64,000 nucleotides of DNA from positions 1,446,501-1,510,500 of the forward strand of contig NZ_MUBG01000001.1 of the NCBI RefSeq assembly GCF_002022415.1, given 5' to 3'. The notes below the pieces were generated by a model. The model saw only the letters and a list, made by a program, of their open reading frames with translations. It had not been told where the DNA came from and ran no database searches. The translations under genes were made by a program, and so were the position numbers. The DNA is from Bartonella sp. WD12.1. GTDB lineage: Bacteria > Pseudomonadota > Alphaproteobacteria > Rhizobiales > Rhizobiaceae. Shown one piece after another: positions 29,928 to 39,596 of this stretch (position 1 is the stretch's first letter; each line of letters begins with the position of its first letter).

Positions 29928-29984
29928 AGGAGGGTCACCGTGCTTAAAGCAATCTACTTTAGTGCAAGCTGTTTTCTTGTTTAA
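29926..29984 (+). other. Very short ORF with strong Shine-Dalgarno after the J-domain gene
   Basis: AAAGGAGGG at 29926-29934 overlaps the stop of the J-domain gene and stands five bases ahead of a GTG at 29940. That opens 14 codons (MLKAIYFSASCFLV) and ends at 29984. cobS starts 139 bases later and lacks a good ribosome site. It could be a leader peptide, the stump of a lost gene, or chance. Confidence 0.3.
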
Positions 29985-30123
29985 AAAGGCATCATGAAAT
30001 TAAAGTGATAGATCTCCTTATCCCCCATCCCCTCTCTTTTTATAGAGCATTGCATCAGCAATTGATGTCTTGTATTGTTTTTCAACTCAAATAATAAAGA
30101 GTGGATATCCTTCCAAAAAAACA

Positions 30124-31113
30124 ATGACAAAACCAAATCACGCTATCGATGTTCCTGATATCACAGTCTGCGCTCGTGATATATTCCATATTGATACAGA
30201 CATGAAAGTACCCGCTTTTAGCGCAAAAAGCCTACATGTCCCTGACTTAGATCCCGATTATCTTTTTGACCAGCAAACAACTTTAGCCATTTTGGCAGGT
30301 TTTGCTTTTAATCGTCGTGTTATGGTTTCTGGCTATCACGGCACTGGTAAATCAACACATATTGAACAAGTCGCTGCACGCCTTAACTGGCCTTGTATTC
30401 GAATTAATCTTGACAGTCACGTCAGTCGCATTGACTTAGTTGGAAAAGATGCCATCGTTTTGAAAGATGGCCTACAAATTACTGAATTTAAAGATGGCAT
30501 TTTGCCCTGGGCTTATCAAAATAACATTGCTCTTGTTTTTGATGAATATGATGCAGGCAGACCTGATGTTATGTTTGTCATTCAACGAATACTTGAAGCC
30601 TCAGGACGACTGAGTTTACTCGACCAAAACCGTGTTATTGCTCCTCATCCAGCATTTCGTCTTTTTGCAACTGCAAATACCATTGGCCTTGGCGATACAA
30701 CAGGGCTTTATCATGGAACACAACAAATTAACCAAGCCCAAATGGACCGGTGGTCTATTGTGGCGATATTAAATTATTTACCCCATGACCATGAAGTTGA
30801 CATTGTTTGTTTAAAAGTCAAACATTTCCAAACACCTCAAAGAAAAAAAATAGTTTCACAAATGGTGCATGTCGCCAATATGGTACGCCAAGCCTTTATC
30901 AATGGTGACCTTTCAACGGTTATGAGCCCGCGCACTGTCATCACCTGGGCAGAAAATACTGAAATTTTTCAAAATGTTGACTTGGCTTTCCAATTAACCT
31001 TTCTTAATAAATGTGATGAACTCGAACACTCAATCGTCGCAGAATTTTACCAACGTGCTTTTGGAAAAGAGCTTACCAAATCACTCAATTTATCCAAATC
31101 ACTTAATTTATGA
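30124..31113 (+). CDS. cobS: CobS-type AAA+ ATPase (cobaltochelatase subunit)
   Basis: CobS is the MoxR-like AAA+ motor that, with CobT, drives cobalt insertion by CobN in aerobic cobalamin synthesis. The start MTKPNHAID at 30124 gives 329 residues. Walker A is GYHGTGKS at residues 70-77, Walker B is [11 protein letters not shown], sensor 1 is LFATANTIG, and an arginine follows in [10 protein letters not shown]. The C-terminus ends in a small tandem duplication ([11 protein letters not shown]) where relatives have a different short tail. It is 29 bases ahead of cobT. CobN is not in the window. Confidence 0.92.
   Translation: MTKPNHAIDVPDITVCARDIFHIDTDMKVPAFSAKSLHVPDLDPDYLFDQQTTLAILAGFAFNRRVMVSGYHGTGKSTHIEQVAARLNWPCIRINLDSHVSRIDLVGKDAIVLKDGLQITEFKDGILPWAYQNNIALVFDEYDAGRPDVMFVIQRILEASGRLSLLDQNRVIAPHPAFRLFATANTIGLGDTTGLYHGTQQINQAQMDRWSIVAILNYLPHDHEVDIVCLKVKHFQTPQRKKIVSQMVHVANMVRQAFINGDLSTVMSPRTVITWAENTEIFQNVDLAFQLTFLNKCDELEHSIVAEFYQRAFGKELTKSLNLSKSLNL
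31095..31095. other. Junction of an 18-bp tandem duplication at the cobS 3' end
   Basis: CCAAATCACTCAATTTAT at 31076-31093 is followed directly by CCAAATCACTTAATTTAT at 31094-31111, one mismatch in 18. The duplication adds six residues just before the stop codon. It is a recent-looking slippage product and possibly variable between strains. Confidence 0.7.
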
Positions 31114-31142
31114 TTGTCTAATCTTTAAGGAATGCGTCAATT

Positions 31143-33050
31143 ATGACGGCAGAAGTTGGTGACCACAACAAACATCAAACAAACTATTCTTCCAACGGTA
31201 ACTTTGACATTGTAGCGTTTAAAAAAGCCGTTTCTATTTGCACCCGCACACTTTCTAGCACATGCAATTTCGAAGTTACTTTTAACAAAAATAAATCATC
31301 TATGGACGACAATTATGTTCGCCCATCAATGTTACCGCCACACATAACACAAAAAGATATCGCCATTACTCGTGCACTGGGCGATTGCATAGCACTGCAC
31401 AAAGCATGGCATGATCCCCATATTCATGACCAGTTTGCTCCAACACAATCAGAAGCACGTGCTATTTTTGACGCTCTTGAGCAAACACGCGTTGAAGCAA
31501 TCGGCACCTTAGCAATGGAAGGAATTGCTCAAAATCTTGATACAATGCTCGCCGATAAATACCAAAAAACCCACTACCAGATGGTGCGCCATCAAAGTGA
31601 AGCTCCCCTAGAAGATGCACTTGCACTTTTACTGCGTGAAAAAATAACAAAACGCCCCCCTCCGCAAGAAGCTGGGCCTATATTGGAATTATGGCGTCAA
31701 TCAATTGAGCAAAAAGCTGCAATAGAACTCCATGAGCTTACATATCATATTTATGATCAAAAAGCTTTTGCACGTATTGCTCATCAAATGCTTATTACAT
31801 TGAAAATTGCGGATCAATTGAATGAAAATTCCAACGGGGCGCACAGTAGAGAACCAAACAATGATCTTGAAACCAAAAATCAAGATGAAGAAAAAAGCAA
31901 AAGCGCAAAACACTCTCAAAATAAAGAACAAAAAGCAACTGACCCAAACAATGATAAATACGATAAGGGGAAAACACAAACTGTTCAATTAAATGATGAT
32001 GATATAACCCAAAAAAAGCAAGAGAATAGTTGGCAGAAAAAGCAAAGAAAACTCAAATGTTCTTCCTATGCTTCTCAGCCAATAGAGAAACTTGCTGATT
32101 ATAAAATTTTCACGCGTCAATTTGATGAAATTTCAGAAGCAATCCATTTTTGTTCGGAAAGCGAATTAGATCATTTACGCCACTGTCTTGATAAACAATT
32201 AAATCATCTCCAAAACATTGTCGGACGCTTAGCAAACCGCCTGCAACGCCGCCTTATGGCACAACAAAACCATTCTTGGCATTTTGATCTTGAAGAAGGG
32301 CATCTTGATACAGCAAGACTTGCACGCCTCATTATCGACCCAATGCAATCACTTTCTTTTAAAAGAGAACACGATACACATTTTCGTGATACAGTTGTTT
32401 CATTGCTTATTGATAATTCAGGATCAATGCGAGGACGACCAATTACTGTCGCAGCAAGTTGTGCTGATATTTTAGCGCAAACACTTGAACGTTGCAAAGT
32501 CAAAGTTGAAATTTTAGGCTTCACCACTAAAGCCTGGAAAGGCGGTCAAGCACGGGAAGAATGGAACAACCAAAATAAACCTGATAACCCAGGGCGTTTG
32601 AATGACTTGCTCCATATCATCTACAAAAGCGCTGATACACCATGGCGTCGTGCTCGACGTAATTTAGGCCTAATGATGCAGGAAGGATTGCTCAAAGAAA
32701 ATATCGATGGTGAAGCACTTATTTGGGCGCACCAGCGTCTTCTATCACGACACGAATCTCGCCGTATTCTCATGGTCATTTCTGATGGTGCACCAATTGA
32801 TGATTCGACACTTTCTGTTAACCCTAGTTCTTATCTTGAAAAGCATTTGCACGCTGTCATTCAAGAAATCCAAACACATTCCCCTATAGAATTAATTGCC
32901 ATTGGTATCGGTCATGATGTCACACGTTATTATCAACGCGCTGTAACAATCGTCAACGCTGAAGAACTGGCTGATGCCATGACAAAACAATTAACAATAC
33001 TCTTTGACCCCAAAAAACCTAACCGCTCACACAATATTTTCAAAAGATAA
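31143..33050 (+). CDS. cobT: CobT-type VWA protein (cobaltochelatase subunit)
   Basis: CobT is the partner of CobS in the cobaltochelatase chaperone complex. The 635-residue protein has an N-terminal helical part and an acidic, lysine- and glutamine-rich middle (about residues 225-300, with EDKxK-type runs). A C-terminal von Willebrand A domain carries the MIDAS motif DNSGSM near residue 425 and the later [14 protein letters not shown] segment. The start is ATG 31143 with AAGGA ahead. Length and order match CobT of cobalamin-making relatives. Bartonella is not known to make cobalamin, so the present role is open. Confidence 0.92.
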   Translation: MTAEVGDHNKHQTNYSSNGNFDIVAFKKAVSICTRTLSSTCNFEVTFNKNKSSMDDNYVRPSMLPPHITQKDIAITRALGDCIALHKAWHDPHIHDQFAPTQSEARAIFDALEQTRVEAIGTLAMEGIAQNLDTMLADKYQKTHYQMVRHQSEAPLEDALALLLREKITKRPPPQEAGPILELWRQSIEQKAAIELHELTYHIYDQKAFARIAHQMLITLKIADQLNENSNGAHSREPNNDLETKNQDEEKSKSAKHSQNKEQKATDPNNDKYDKGKTQTVQLNDDDITQKKQENSWQKKQRKLKCSSYASQPIEKLADYKIFTRQFDEISEAIHFCSESELDHLRHCLDKQLNHLQNIVGRLANRLQRRLMAQQNHSWHFDLEEGHLDTARLARLIIDPMQSLSFKREHDTHFRDTVVSLLIDNSGSMRGRPITVAASCADILAQTLERCKVKVEILGFTTKAWKGGQAREEWNNQNKPDNPGRLNDLLHIIYKSADTPWRRARRNLGLMMQEGLLKENIDGEALIWAHQRLLSRHESRRILMVISDGAPIDDSTLSVNPSSYLEKHLHAVIQEIQTHSPIELIAIGIGHDVTRYYQRAVTIVNAEELADAMTKQLTILFDPKKPNRSHNIFKR

Positions 33051-33199
33051 ACATCTATGATAAATGATTTACACGCACCAAACATTTGAATTTGAATAAG
33101 AACGCATTTCAAATGCCCCTTATTTCACAACCACATTAAGATCCGATCATATTTATGGATTGATACGATAAATTTTAAAAAACTAAAAAGAAGCTTTTT

Positions 33200-33889
33200 T
33201 TATTGTTCTGATAAAAGTGAAGCCCTAAAACTTCTCAAAATTGTACCATAAGGCACAAGCATAACCAGACTCATCACTATTTTGACTGAAAAATCACCAC
33301 AAGCAAGTGAGAACCAAACTGGAACGTCAAACCCAAAAAATATTGCGTTATCCACGATAGAACTATCAACATAACCTGTCATGTGATCGATAAAGCTAAA
33401 ATGACTAGAAAAAGCGATAGCAAAAAATAATACCGTATCCAAAGCTGAACCAGCCAATGCTGCTGCTAAAGGTGCTTTCCACCATGTTTTACGCCGCAAA
33501 GGTGTAAAAACAAAAATATCCAGTAATTGCGCAAATAAAAATGCCATACTAGAAGCAATTGCAAGCCGTGGCGTAACTAATACCCAAGAAACAAAAAAAG
33601 CCGTTATAAACCCAGCATATACTACGCGCCGCGCTGAAGCTGGGCCATAAAAACGATTCGTTAAATCATTAATCAAAAAAGCAATTGGATAGGTAAAAGC
33701 CCCATAGGTCAAGATCTCATTCAAACCAAACCAATAGATAGGATATTGAACCAAAATATTGGAAGCAGTCACCGCCAAACACATTGCAAAACTTGCAAAA
33801 ACAATATGTTTTTTTCTTTGCTGCTCTACTAAAGATTTACAGGTTGAAAACATTCTTTGTAACCTGAGCAATAAACTCGAATCAATCAA
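33200..33889 (-). CDS. YhhQ/VUT-family queuosine-precursor transporter
   Basis: The YhhQ family imports queuosine precursors (preQ0/preQ1) for tRNA modification. The 229-residue protein has about six hydrophobic segments between residues 30 and 218. Family marks include AFTYPIAFLINDLTNRFYG near residues 83-101, and later SALDTVLFFAIAFS. The first about 25 residues are an extra basic N-terminus; a later ATG (FSTCKS region) could be the real start. It converges on cobT. Confidence 0.85.
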   Translation of the reverse strand: MIDSSLLLRLQRMFSTCKSLVEQQRKKHIVFASFAMCLAVTASNILVQYPIYWFGLNEILTYGAFTYPIAFLINDLTNRFYGPASARRVVYAGFITAFFVSWVLVTPRLAIASSMAFLFAQLLDIFVFTPLRRKTWWKAPLAAALAGSALDTVLFFAIAFSSHFSFIDHMTGYVDSSIVDNAIFFGFDVPVWFSLACGDFSVKIVMSLVMLVPYGTILRSFRASLLSEQ

Positions 33890-33975
33890 TAGTGTGGCTA
33901 AATAACCAAAGACTTAAAACTTACCCTTAAAAAATGAGAACAAATAATTTTGATTCAGCTTTGAACCAAAATTAA

Positions 33976-34269
33976 TCACGCCGCTTGTTCAGCCTTTTTC
34001 TTCATGATCTGGCGTTTTAATAAACGCGCACGTTGCGACAATTCTTTATCATCAGCTTTCACCAAAAAGCAATCAAGACCACCACGATGCTCCACTGAAC
34101 GTAAAGCATGCGCTGAAATGCGCAAACGGTAACTTTGCTGAAGCACTTCCGAAATTAATGTCACATTGCAAAGATTTGGCAAAAAACGACGACGCGTTTT
34201 ATTATTGGCATGGCTAACATTATTCCCATACTGGACTGCTTTTCCTGTTAATTCGCAGGCACGAGACAT
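33976..34269 (-). CDS. rpmB: Ribosomal protein bL28
   Basis: bL28 is a small 50S protein. The start at 34269 ([20 protein letters not shown]) is the family N-terminus; three more codons are open upstream. [17 protein letters not shown] and [17 protein letters not shown] follow. The 97-residue size is normal for alphaproteobacteria, and the tail is rich in lysine and alanine. It is transcribed alone. Confidence 0.96.
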   Translation of the reverse strand: MSRACELTGKAVQYGNNVSHANNKTRRRFLPNLCNVTLISEVLQQSYRLRISAHALRSVEHRGGLDCFLVKADDKELSQRARLLKRQIMKKKAEQAA

Positions 34270-34610
34270 AGACTTCACCTTTAAACTTTAAGAAACTTTT
34301 AAATTCCAAATCCAGCGATACAAAACGGGCGCCAAGCGCACCAAACTCAGCCTTGAACAAGCATCATTGGAAATGTCGGGTTTATAAGATGTTAGCACTA
34401 AAAGGTCAAGCATTTTGATATTTATTGATGCTTATTGATATTTATTTTATAAATTTTGCAGTTTCATTACTAATATCAACCATATTTTTTAGCTCGATTA
34501 CCAAATATTACTGCCTTATATTACTGCCTTTTTTAACAAATATGTTACTTACTCTTGTAAAAAATACATAAAATATTTTCTTTAAACGTTGAACATGTTA
34601 AAGAGAATTA
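34270..34610. other. Divergent intergenic region rpmB / surf1 with short tandem repeats
   Basis: This 341-base gap should contain promoters for both neighbours. Two copies of TTGATATTTATT start at 34415 and 34435, 20 bp apart. ATATTACTGCCTT occurs twice in tandem near 34506-34531. No gene was seen. Confidence 0.45.
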
Positions 34611-35384
34611 ATGATCAAGATGAATCAATCCCCAATAAAATCCCAGAATAAAAATATAAGTTTTTTTTCTATTTTGCTTGGCATTTTATGTATAAGCTTT
34701 TTTTTGCTCTTCAGTGCATTAGGTATCTGGCAAATACAACGACTCAATTGGAAAACGAATCTCATCGCCAGTGTTAATCAGCGCATTCACCTACCCCCCA
34801 TCAAAGCACCACCCCAAGATCAATGGGAGCATGTTACTTTTGACAAAGATGAATATCGCCCTGTCACACTTACCGGAAGTCTCTTAACAAACAAAAATAT
34901 TCTTATAACAGCTCTCACTCAAGAAGCCACTGGTTATTGGGTTTTAACCCCTTTACAAACAGCCGATAACACTTTAACCTTTGTAAATCGTGGTTTCATC
35001 CCTATGGATGCACGCCATCATTTTGAGCAAGAAAACACTCTAGCTCATCCCCATTCTTCCACGAACACAGAGCAGACTACGATCACTGGGTTTTTACGTA
35101 TGAGCGAGGGAGACGGAATATTTCCACGCAAAAATAACCCTAATCAAAATCTTTGGTATACACGCCAACTCCCCGCCATGGCCCAAAAGCTCGGGCTCTC
35201 TAATGTGGCCCCTTATTTTATTGATGTTACACAAAAAATAACCACACAAGGAAATCTTCCTATTGTCGGTCTAACAGTTGTGCATTTTAACAATAATCAT
35301 CTCAGTTATGCTCTAACATGGTTTATTTTAGCAGCTGGTGTTTTGGGTGCATCTCTTTTTCTGCTTTCAAAATATAATAACTAA
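34611..35384 (+). CDS. SURF1-family cytochrome oxidase assembly protein
   Basis: SURF1 proteins assist heme a insertion into cytochrome oxidases at the inner membrane. The 257-residue protein has an N-terminal helix (about residues 19-41) that runs into the family box ALGIWQIQRLNWKTNLI. The loop domain carries TGYWVLTPLQ and FVNRGFIP, then PNQNLWYTRQLPAMA. A C-terminal helix covers about residues 232-252 (HLSYALTWFILA). This matches the two-helix SURF1 layout. No oxidase genes are nearby in the window. Confidence 0.93.
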   Translation: MIKMNQSPIKSQNKNISFFSILLGILCISFFLLFSALGIWQIQRLNWKTNLIASVNQRIHLPPIKAPPQDQWEHVTFDKDEYRPVTLTGSLLTNKNILITALTQEATGYWVLTPLQTADNTLTFVNRGFIPMDARHHFEQENTLAHPHSSTNTEQTTITGFLRMSEGDGIFPRKNNPNQNLWYTRQLPAMAQKLGLSNVAPYFIDVTQKITTQGNLPIVGLTVVHFNNNHLSYALTWFILAAGVLGASLFLLSKYNN

Positions 35385-35684
35385 AAAAGATACACCTTCA
35401 AATATCACAATCTCATGAAATAAATACTCCAACAGCCCTTCTTTTAAAAGAGCATGCATCACTTAAGATATCATCAAATATTGCGCTGAAAATTATAGAC
35501 TTTACTTGTTTCTTTTCAAAGAAACATCATTCATAAACTTGCAAAGCTGATAGGAAAACAACTCTCTTTTTTGCTCTCTTCCCCTATTTCTACAATAGGG
35601 GAAAACACAAACCCCACATCAAAACGCCCCCTTAATTTCATATTCAAGTAATCAAGTGTAAGTAGTGCTTATCAAAAACAAACA
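35385..35684. other. Convergent gap with a strong hairpin
   Basis: surf1 and the DUF1127 gene converge here. A 9-bp perfect stem, TTCCCCTAT (35579-35587) with ATAGGGGAA (35595-35603) and a seven-base loop, is the only obvious structure. Neither strand has a T run after it, so it is at best an atypical bidirectional terminator. The rest shows no gene. Confidence 0.5.
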
Positions 35685-35837
35685 TCAAAGCGATTTACGC
35701 GAAAAACGCCACGCAATTGAACGAATATCACCCCGATTAATACCAAGATCATTGAGTTCATATGTTGAAAGATTATTTAATGCCTTAACTGTCCGACGAT
35801 AACGGCGCCAAGAACCAAAAGACTGCAAAATGTTCAT
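35685..35837 (-). CDS. Small DUF1127 (YjiS-like) protein, 50 residues
   Basis: The frame MNILQSFGSWRRYRRTV continues KALNNLSTYELNDLGINR and GDIRSIAWRFSR. The arginine-rich start, the L-S-x-x-E-L-x-D-L-G-I-x-R core and the short length are those of DUF1127. In alphaproteobacteria such proteins have been linked to phosphate and carbon metabolism and to RNA turnover, but the function is not settled for this one. It stands alone, convergent with surf1, about 165 bases from purH. Confidence 0.88.
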   Translation of the reverse strand: MNILQSFGSWRRYRRTVKALNNLSTYELNDLGINRGDIRSIAWRFSRKSL

Positions 35838-36001
35838 GTTTTTACCCAAATCTTACGTTAAATTCTTAAGATCCATAAGATAGAGCAAATTTCACAAATA
35901 AGTTGTGCTATAATCACATAACTGGCGTGCATTTATGGCATAGGAACATATCGCCAAATTTCTCTCATTGGGCTGGTACACAAAATAAAAAGCCATACTA
36001 C

Positions 36002-37618
36002 TTAATGACGAAAATGGCGCACACCTGTAAAAACCATTGCCAAATTATGCGCATCAGCCGCTGCAATAACTTCCTTATCACGCATTGATCCACCTGGTTG
36101 AATAACTGCGCTCACACCAGCTTCAGCAGCTGACAACAAACCATCGGCAAAGGGAAAAAACGCATCTGATGCAACAACAGATCCCTTGGTTAAAGGCTCT
36201 GTTAAACCCATTCCTTTTGCGTTTTCTTCAGCTTTATGAACTGCAATTTTAGCAGAATCAAGACGGCTCATTTGGCCAGCACCAATACCCACTGTTGCAC
36301 TGTTTTTTGCATAAACAATAGCGTTGGACTTCACATGTTTAACAACACGAAACGCAAACTGAAGGTCACGCATTTCATCTTGGCTGGGTGCTCGTTTCGT
36401 GACCACCTGAAGCTTCAAATCCTCAACCACCGCATTATCACGCGACTGTACTAAAACCCCTCCTGCAAGTGTTTTAAAAATCAGCCCTTCAGAACGCGGA
36501 TTAGGTACACCACCCGTTATCAATAAGCGGAGATTTTTTTTCTGTGCAATGATCTCACGTGCCCCCATTGTCGCATCAGGAGCAATAATCACTTCCGTAA
36601 AAAGCTTAACAATCTCTCCAGCACACTCTTCATCTAAAGGGCGATTTAAAGCAACAATCCCACCAAATGCTGATATGTTATCACATCTTAAAGCACTTAA
36701 ATAAGCTTCTTTTAAACTCTGCCCTTCTGCAACCCCACAAGGATTGGCATGTTTAATAATAGCAACAGCAGCGGTCCTGCAAGGATCAAATTCTGCCACA
36801 AGTTCAAATGCTGCATCTGCATCATTCATATTATTATAAGAAAGTTCTTTGCCTTGTAAAAGCGTTGCGGTTGCAACCCCAAAACGTTTATCACGAGTGC
36901 GATAAAATGCTGCCTGTTGATGCGGATTTTCCCCATAACGCATCACACTATCAAGATGACCAGAAAAACTCTGCCAAGATGGCATTTCAATTTTTAAATC
37001 TTGTGCAAACCAAGCCGCTATTACTGCATCATAGGAAGCTGTGTGCTCATAAGCACGTGCTGCTAATTGACGACGCAATAAAAAGCTTAAACACCCGTTA
37101 TGTTTCTTTAATTCATCCAAAACCAAATCATAATCACAAACTGCTGTCACAACACTAGTATAAGCATGGTTCTTAGCCGCCGCGCGAATCATCGCTGGGC
37201 CACCAATGTCAATATTTTCAAGAATCGTTTGTGAATCTGCCCCAGATTGAATTGTTTCTTCAAAAGGATACAAATTAACCACAACAAGATCAATTCCACA
37301 AATACCATGTTCTTCCATAGCAGCTGCATGGTCTGGGTCTTTTCTAATGCCTAATAAAGCACCATGAATCAATGGGTGGAGTGTTTTAACACGCCCATCC
37401 ATAATTTCCGGAAATCCTGTTACCTCAACAACATCTTTTACCGGTAAACCAGCGTCTTTTAATGCTTTAGATGTTCCCCCCGTTGAAATTAACTCAATCC
37501 CATAAGTGTGAAGCGCTTGTGCAAACTCCACCAAACCAGTTTTATCAGAAACAGAAAGAAGAGCACGACGAACCTGATGAAGATCAGGCGCAGAATAATT
37601 TTTTGAAATAGCAGCCAT
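36002..37618 (-). CDS. purH: Bifunctional AICAR transformylase / IMP cyclohydrolase
   Basis: PurH carries out the last two steps of de novo IMP synthesis. I choose ATG 37618 ([20 protein letters not shown]); twelve more codons are open upstream but lack family likeness. The cyclohydrolase part starts [15 protein letters not shown] and has [12 protein letters not shown] and [14 protein letters not shown]. The transformylase part carries [12 protein letters not shown] and [20 protein letters not shown], ending in FTGVRHFRH. At 538 residues it is full length. It is downstream of rsmB and the heparinase-like gene on the same strand. Confidence 0.97.
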   Translation of the reverse strand: MAAISKNYSAPDLHQVRRALLSVSDKTGLVEFAQALHTYGIELISTGGTSKALKDAGLPVKDVVEVTGFPEIMDGRVKTLHPLIHGALLGIRKDPDHAAAMEEHGICGIDLVVVNLYPFEETIQSGADSQTILENIDIGGPAMIRAAAKNHAYTSVVTAVCDYDLVLDELKKHNGCLSFLLRRQLAARAYEHTASYDAVIAAWFAQDLKIEMPSWQSFSGHLDSVMRYGENPHQQAAFYRTRDKRFGVATATLLQGKELSYNNMNDADAAFELVAEFDPCRTAAVAIIKHANPCGVAEGQSLKEAYLSALRCDNISAFGGIVALNRPLDEECAGEIVKLFTEVIIAPDATMGAREIIAQKKNLRLLITGGVPNPRSEGLIFKTLAGGVLVQSRDNAVVEDLKLQVVTKRAPSQDEMRDLQFAFRVVKHVKSNAIVYAKNSATVGIGAGQMSRLDSAKIAVHKAEENAKGMGLTEPLTKGSVVASDAFFPFADGLLSAAEAGVSAVIQPGGSMRDKEVIAAADAHNLAMVFTGVRHFRH

Positions 37619-37793
37619 AAGGAAGATTCTAAAAATAAAAGGATTAAAATTCAAGCAAATTTATCATGTATTATTATAGAATATATGCCTTTTCCAAAAA
37701 ACTGAAAGAACATAATGCTTAAAATTCTGAAATCCATAAATAATAAAACCACATTCATTCCACCATCAGTTAAGCATATTCCTACTCTGATTC

Positions 37794-39518
37794 CTACTCT
37801 GACTCAAGGCGGACAAAACGCCAATGAATTTTTTCTGTCAACGCAGGGCGGAAATATAAAACAATTTGTTGTGTGCGTTGTGGGCCCGTTAATTCAGCAA
37901 AATCAATCGAATCTTCTAAAGAAATATCCGTATCAGGCGACATAAAATGCCACATCTTCCTACCTTCTACAGCCAAATGCACACTGTCTCCATTATGGAT
38001 GACCTCAACTTTGGGATGGAGATGAAACCGAACTGCAACACAACGAGACTCATTGCAATCAGCCTTATGTCCATTTGAGCGAGCAGTATGCGGCACGAAA
38101 AAGCGATCAAACCCTTCAATAATCGCTCCATTTGTCGTTAAAGTAAGACCACGCTCATGAACAAGATTAAAAGGTCGCACATATCCATCATGGCATGCAA
38201 TAAAACCAATCCTTTCTGCTTCTTCTATACGTTGCACTTTAATACCCGTCGGTCCTTCAAGCAAAAAGGGAGTATTTTGGTTCTTTTTTTTGCGAAAAAT
38301 ACCCACTGAACAATCATTGATTGTTGCCGTTGAATGTGCCGCTGTGACACGCCCGAAATGCCGATATTCTTCATCTCCATAAGGAGCAATACCCGCATTG
38401 ATAATAAAGCGGTTTCCTTGAGAAGACATCTCAAATGACAAGCATCCTGAACAGGCATATTCTGAAGCAAAATGTGGTGGAAATTTTCCCGTATCTGCAA
38501 GTACAGTTGTTTGATTGGCCTGTAAACGCTGAAAACCAGAATAACGTGCATGACTAAAAGGGTTTCCTCCCGTTTCATCAAAATCTAAAATAGCTGATAG
38601 ATGCCCTGACATAACAGGACCAACCCCATTAAAATGTGCAAGTGTTTGATCCTCATGGATAAAAAACCGCAAAGCTGGTAACATACGTTCAACTGAATCA
38701 ATTAAAACGCGTGGCACTGTTTCATTGCTATACTTGTAAAGATCACGCAAAGATAATAAATCCAACAGTAAACTGAGTAAAATAGCAGGACTGCGTGAAA
38801 TATGCCCCCCATCGATAAGAATTTGACGTGAAAGCTCACGGATAAGATAGGTTTGCATTTTCTTCCTTGTCGCAACACAAACAGGCAAAGCCAAAGAAGC
38901 AAATACCAAAGCGATCACCGCTTGTAAGCGTCGATCATTTTCTTCCATACTGTGAATTGATATACGCAAATAACGAAATTGAAAACCAAGCGAATGCAAA
39001 AAACGCTTTTTAAACTGTTCACTTGCACCATCCAACAATATTTGCGAATGACAAATCCATGAAATCAAACGTCGTGCGACACCCCCCCCACTCCAAGAAA
39101 GTCCTTTTATTTTCCTACCACTATGATCAAGCCAATCTTCTAATAAAGAGCGTGCATGTGCTATAGCCAATGGATTGCGTGTTGCCGTCATATGACGCAG
39201 CCAATGAAAATCATGAAGTGCTGCTTCCCATTCTGGTGTTGGTGGAACTAATGAAAAAGGAGAAAGAAAACCAGACTGAACAACCCGACCAGCAAAAGCA
39301 AAACGGCCATGGTAAAATTCATGTGCTACTTTTGAATCAGCTAAATGCAAATCAATGGGATGCGCTAAAATTTTTTGCGGATGAAAACCCAAAAATCGCC
39401 AACGAAATAAAGGCCCCATCCATAAACGCCCTAGAGATTGTAACACCTTATACACAAAAACCGATGTCTTTATCTGATAACTTCCCACCGCAATCGCCAC
39501 ACTTATCTCTCCAGCCAT
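37794..39518 (-). CDS. Heparinase II/III-like protein
   Basis: The 574-residue protein has an N-terminal alpha-toroid-like region. FAGRVVQSG and the WLRHMTATRNPLAIAHAR segment lie there, with the box ISIHSMEENDRRLQAVIAL near residues 190-210. A C-terminal beta-sandwich includes HFGRVTAAHSTATINDCS. This is the layout of heparinase II/III family polysaccharide lyases. No signal peptide is evident, which is odd for a lyase acting on extracellular glycan. From memory this gene sits between rsmB and purH throughout the Rhizobiales, arguing for a conserved housekeeping or envelope role rather than host-glycan attack. The function is unproven. Confidence 0.8.
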   Translation of the reverse strand: MAGEISVAIAVGSYQIKTSVFVYKVLQSLGRLWMGPLFRWRFLGFHPQKILAHPIDLHLADSKVAHEFYHGRFAFAGRVVQSGFLSPFSLVPPTPEWEAALHDFHWLRHMTATRNPLAIAHARSLLEDWLDHSGRKIKGLSWSGGGVARRLISWICHSQILLDGASEQFKKRFLHSLGFQFRYLRISIHSMEENDRRLQAVIALVFASLALPVCVATRKKMQTYLIRELSRQILIDGGHISRSPAILLSLLLDLLSLRDLYKYSNETVPRVLIDSVERMLPALRFFIHEDQTLAHFNGVGPVMSGHLSAILDFDETGGNPFSHARYSGFQRLQANQTTVLADTGKFPPHFASEYACSGCLSFEMSSQGNRFIINAGIAPYGDEEYRHFGRVTAAHSTATINDCSVGIFRKKKNQNTPFLLEGPTGIKVQRIEEAERIGFIACHDGYVRPFNLVHERGLTLTTNGAIIEGFDRFFVPHTARSNGHKADCNESRCVAVRFHLHPKVEVIHNGDSVHLAVEGRKMWHFMSPDTDISLEDSIDFAELTGPQRTQQIVLYFRPALTEKIHWRFVRLESE

Positions 39519-39596
39519 TCTTTATCAAACAAAATGCCCAACCATTTCTTTATTAAACACAATGAATGTCGGCGATTTACGTAAATGAAACGTTAA

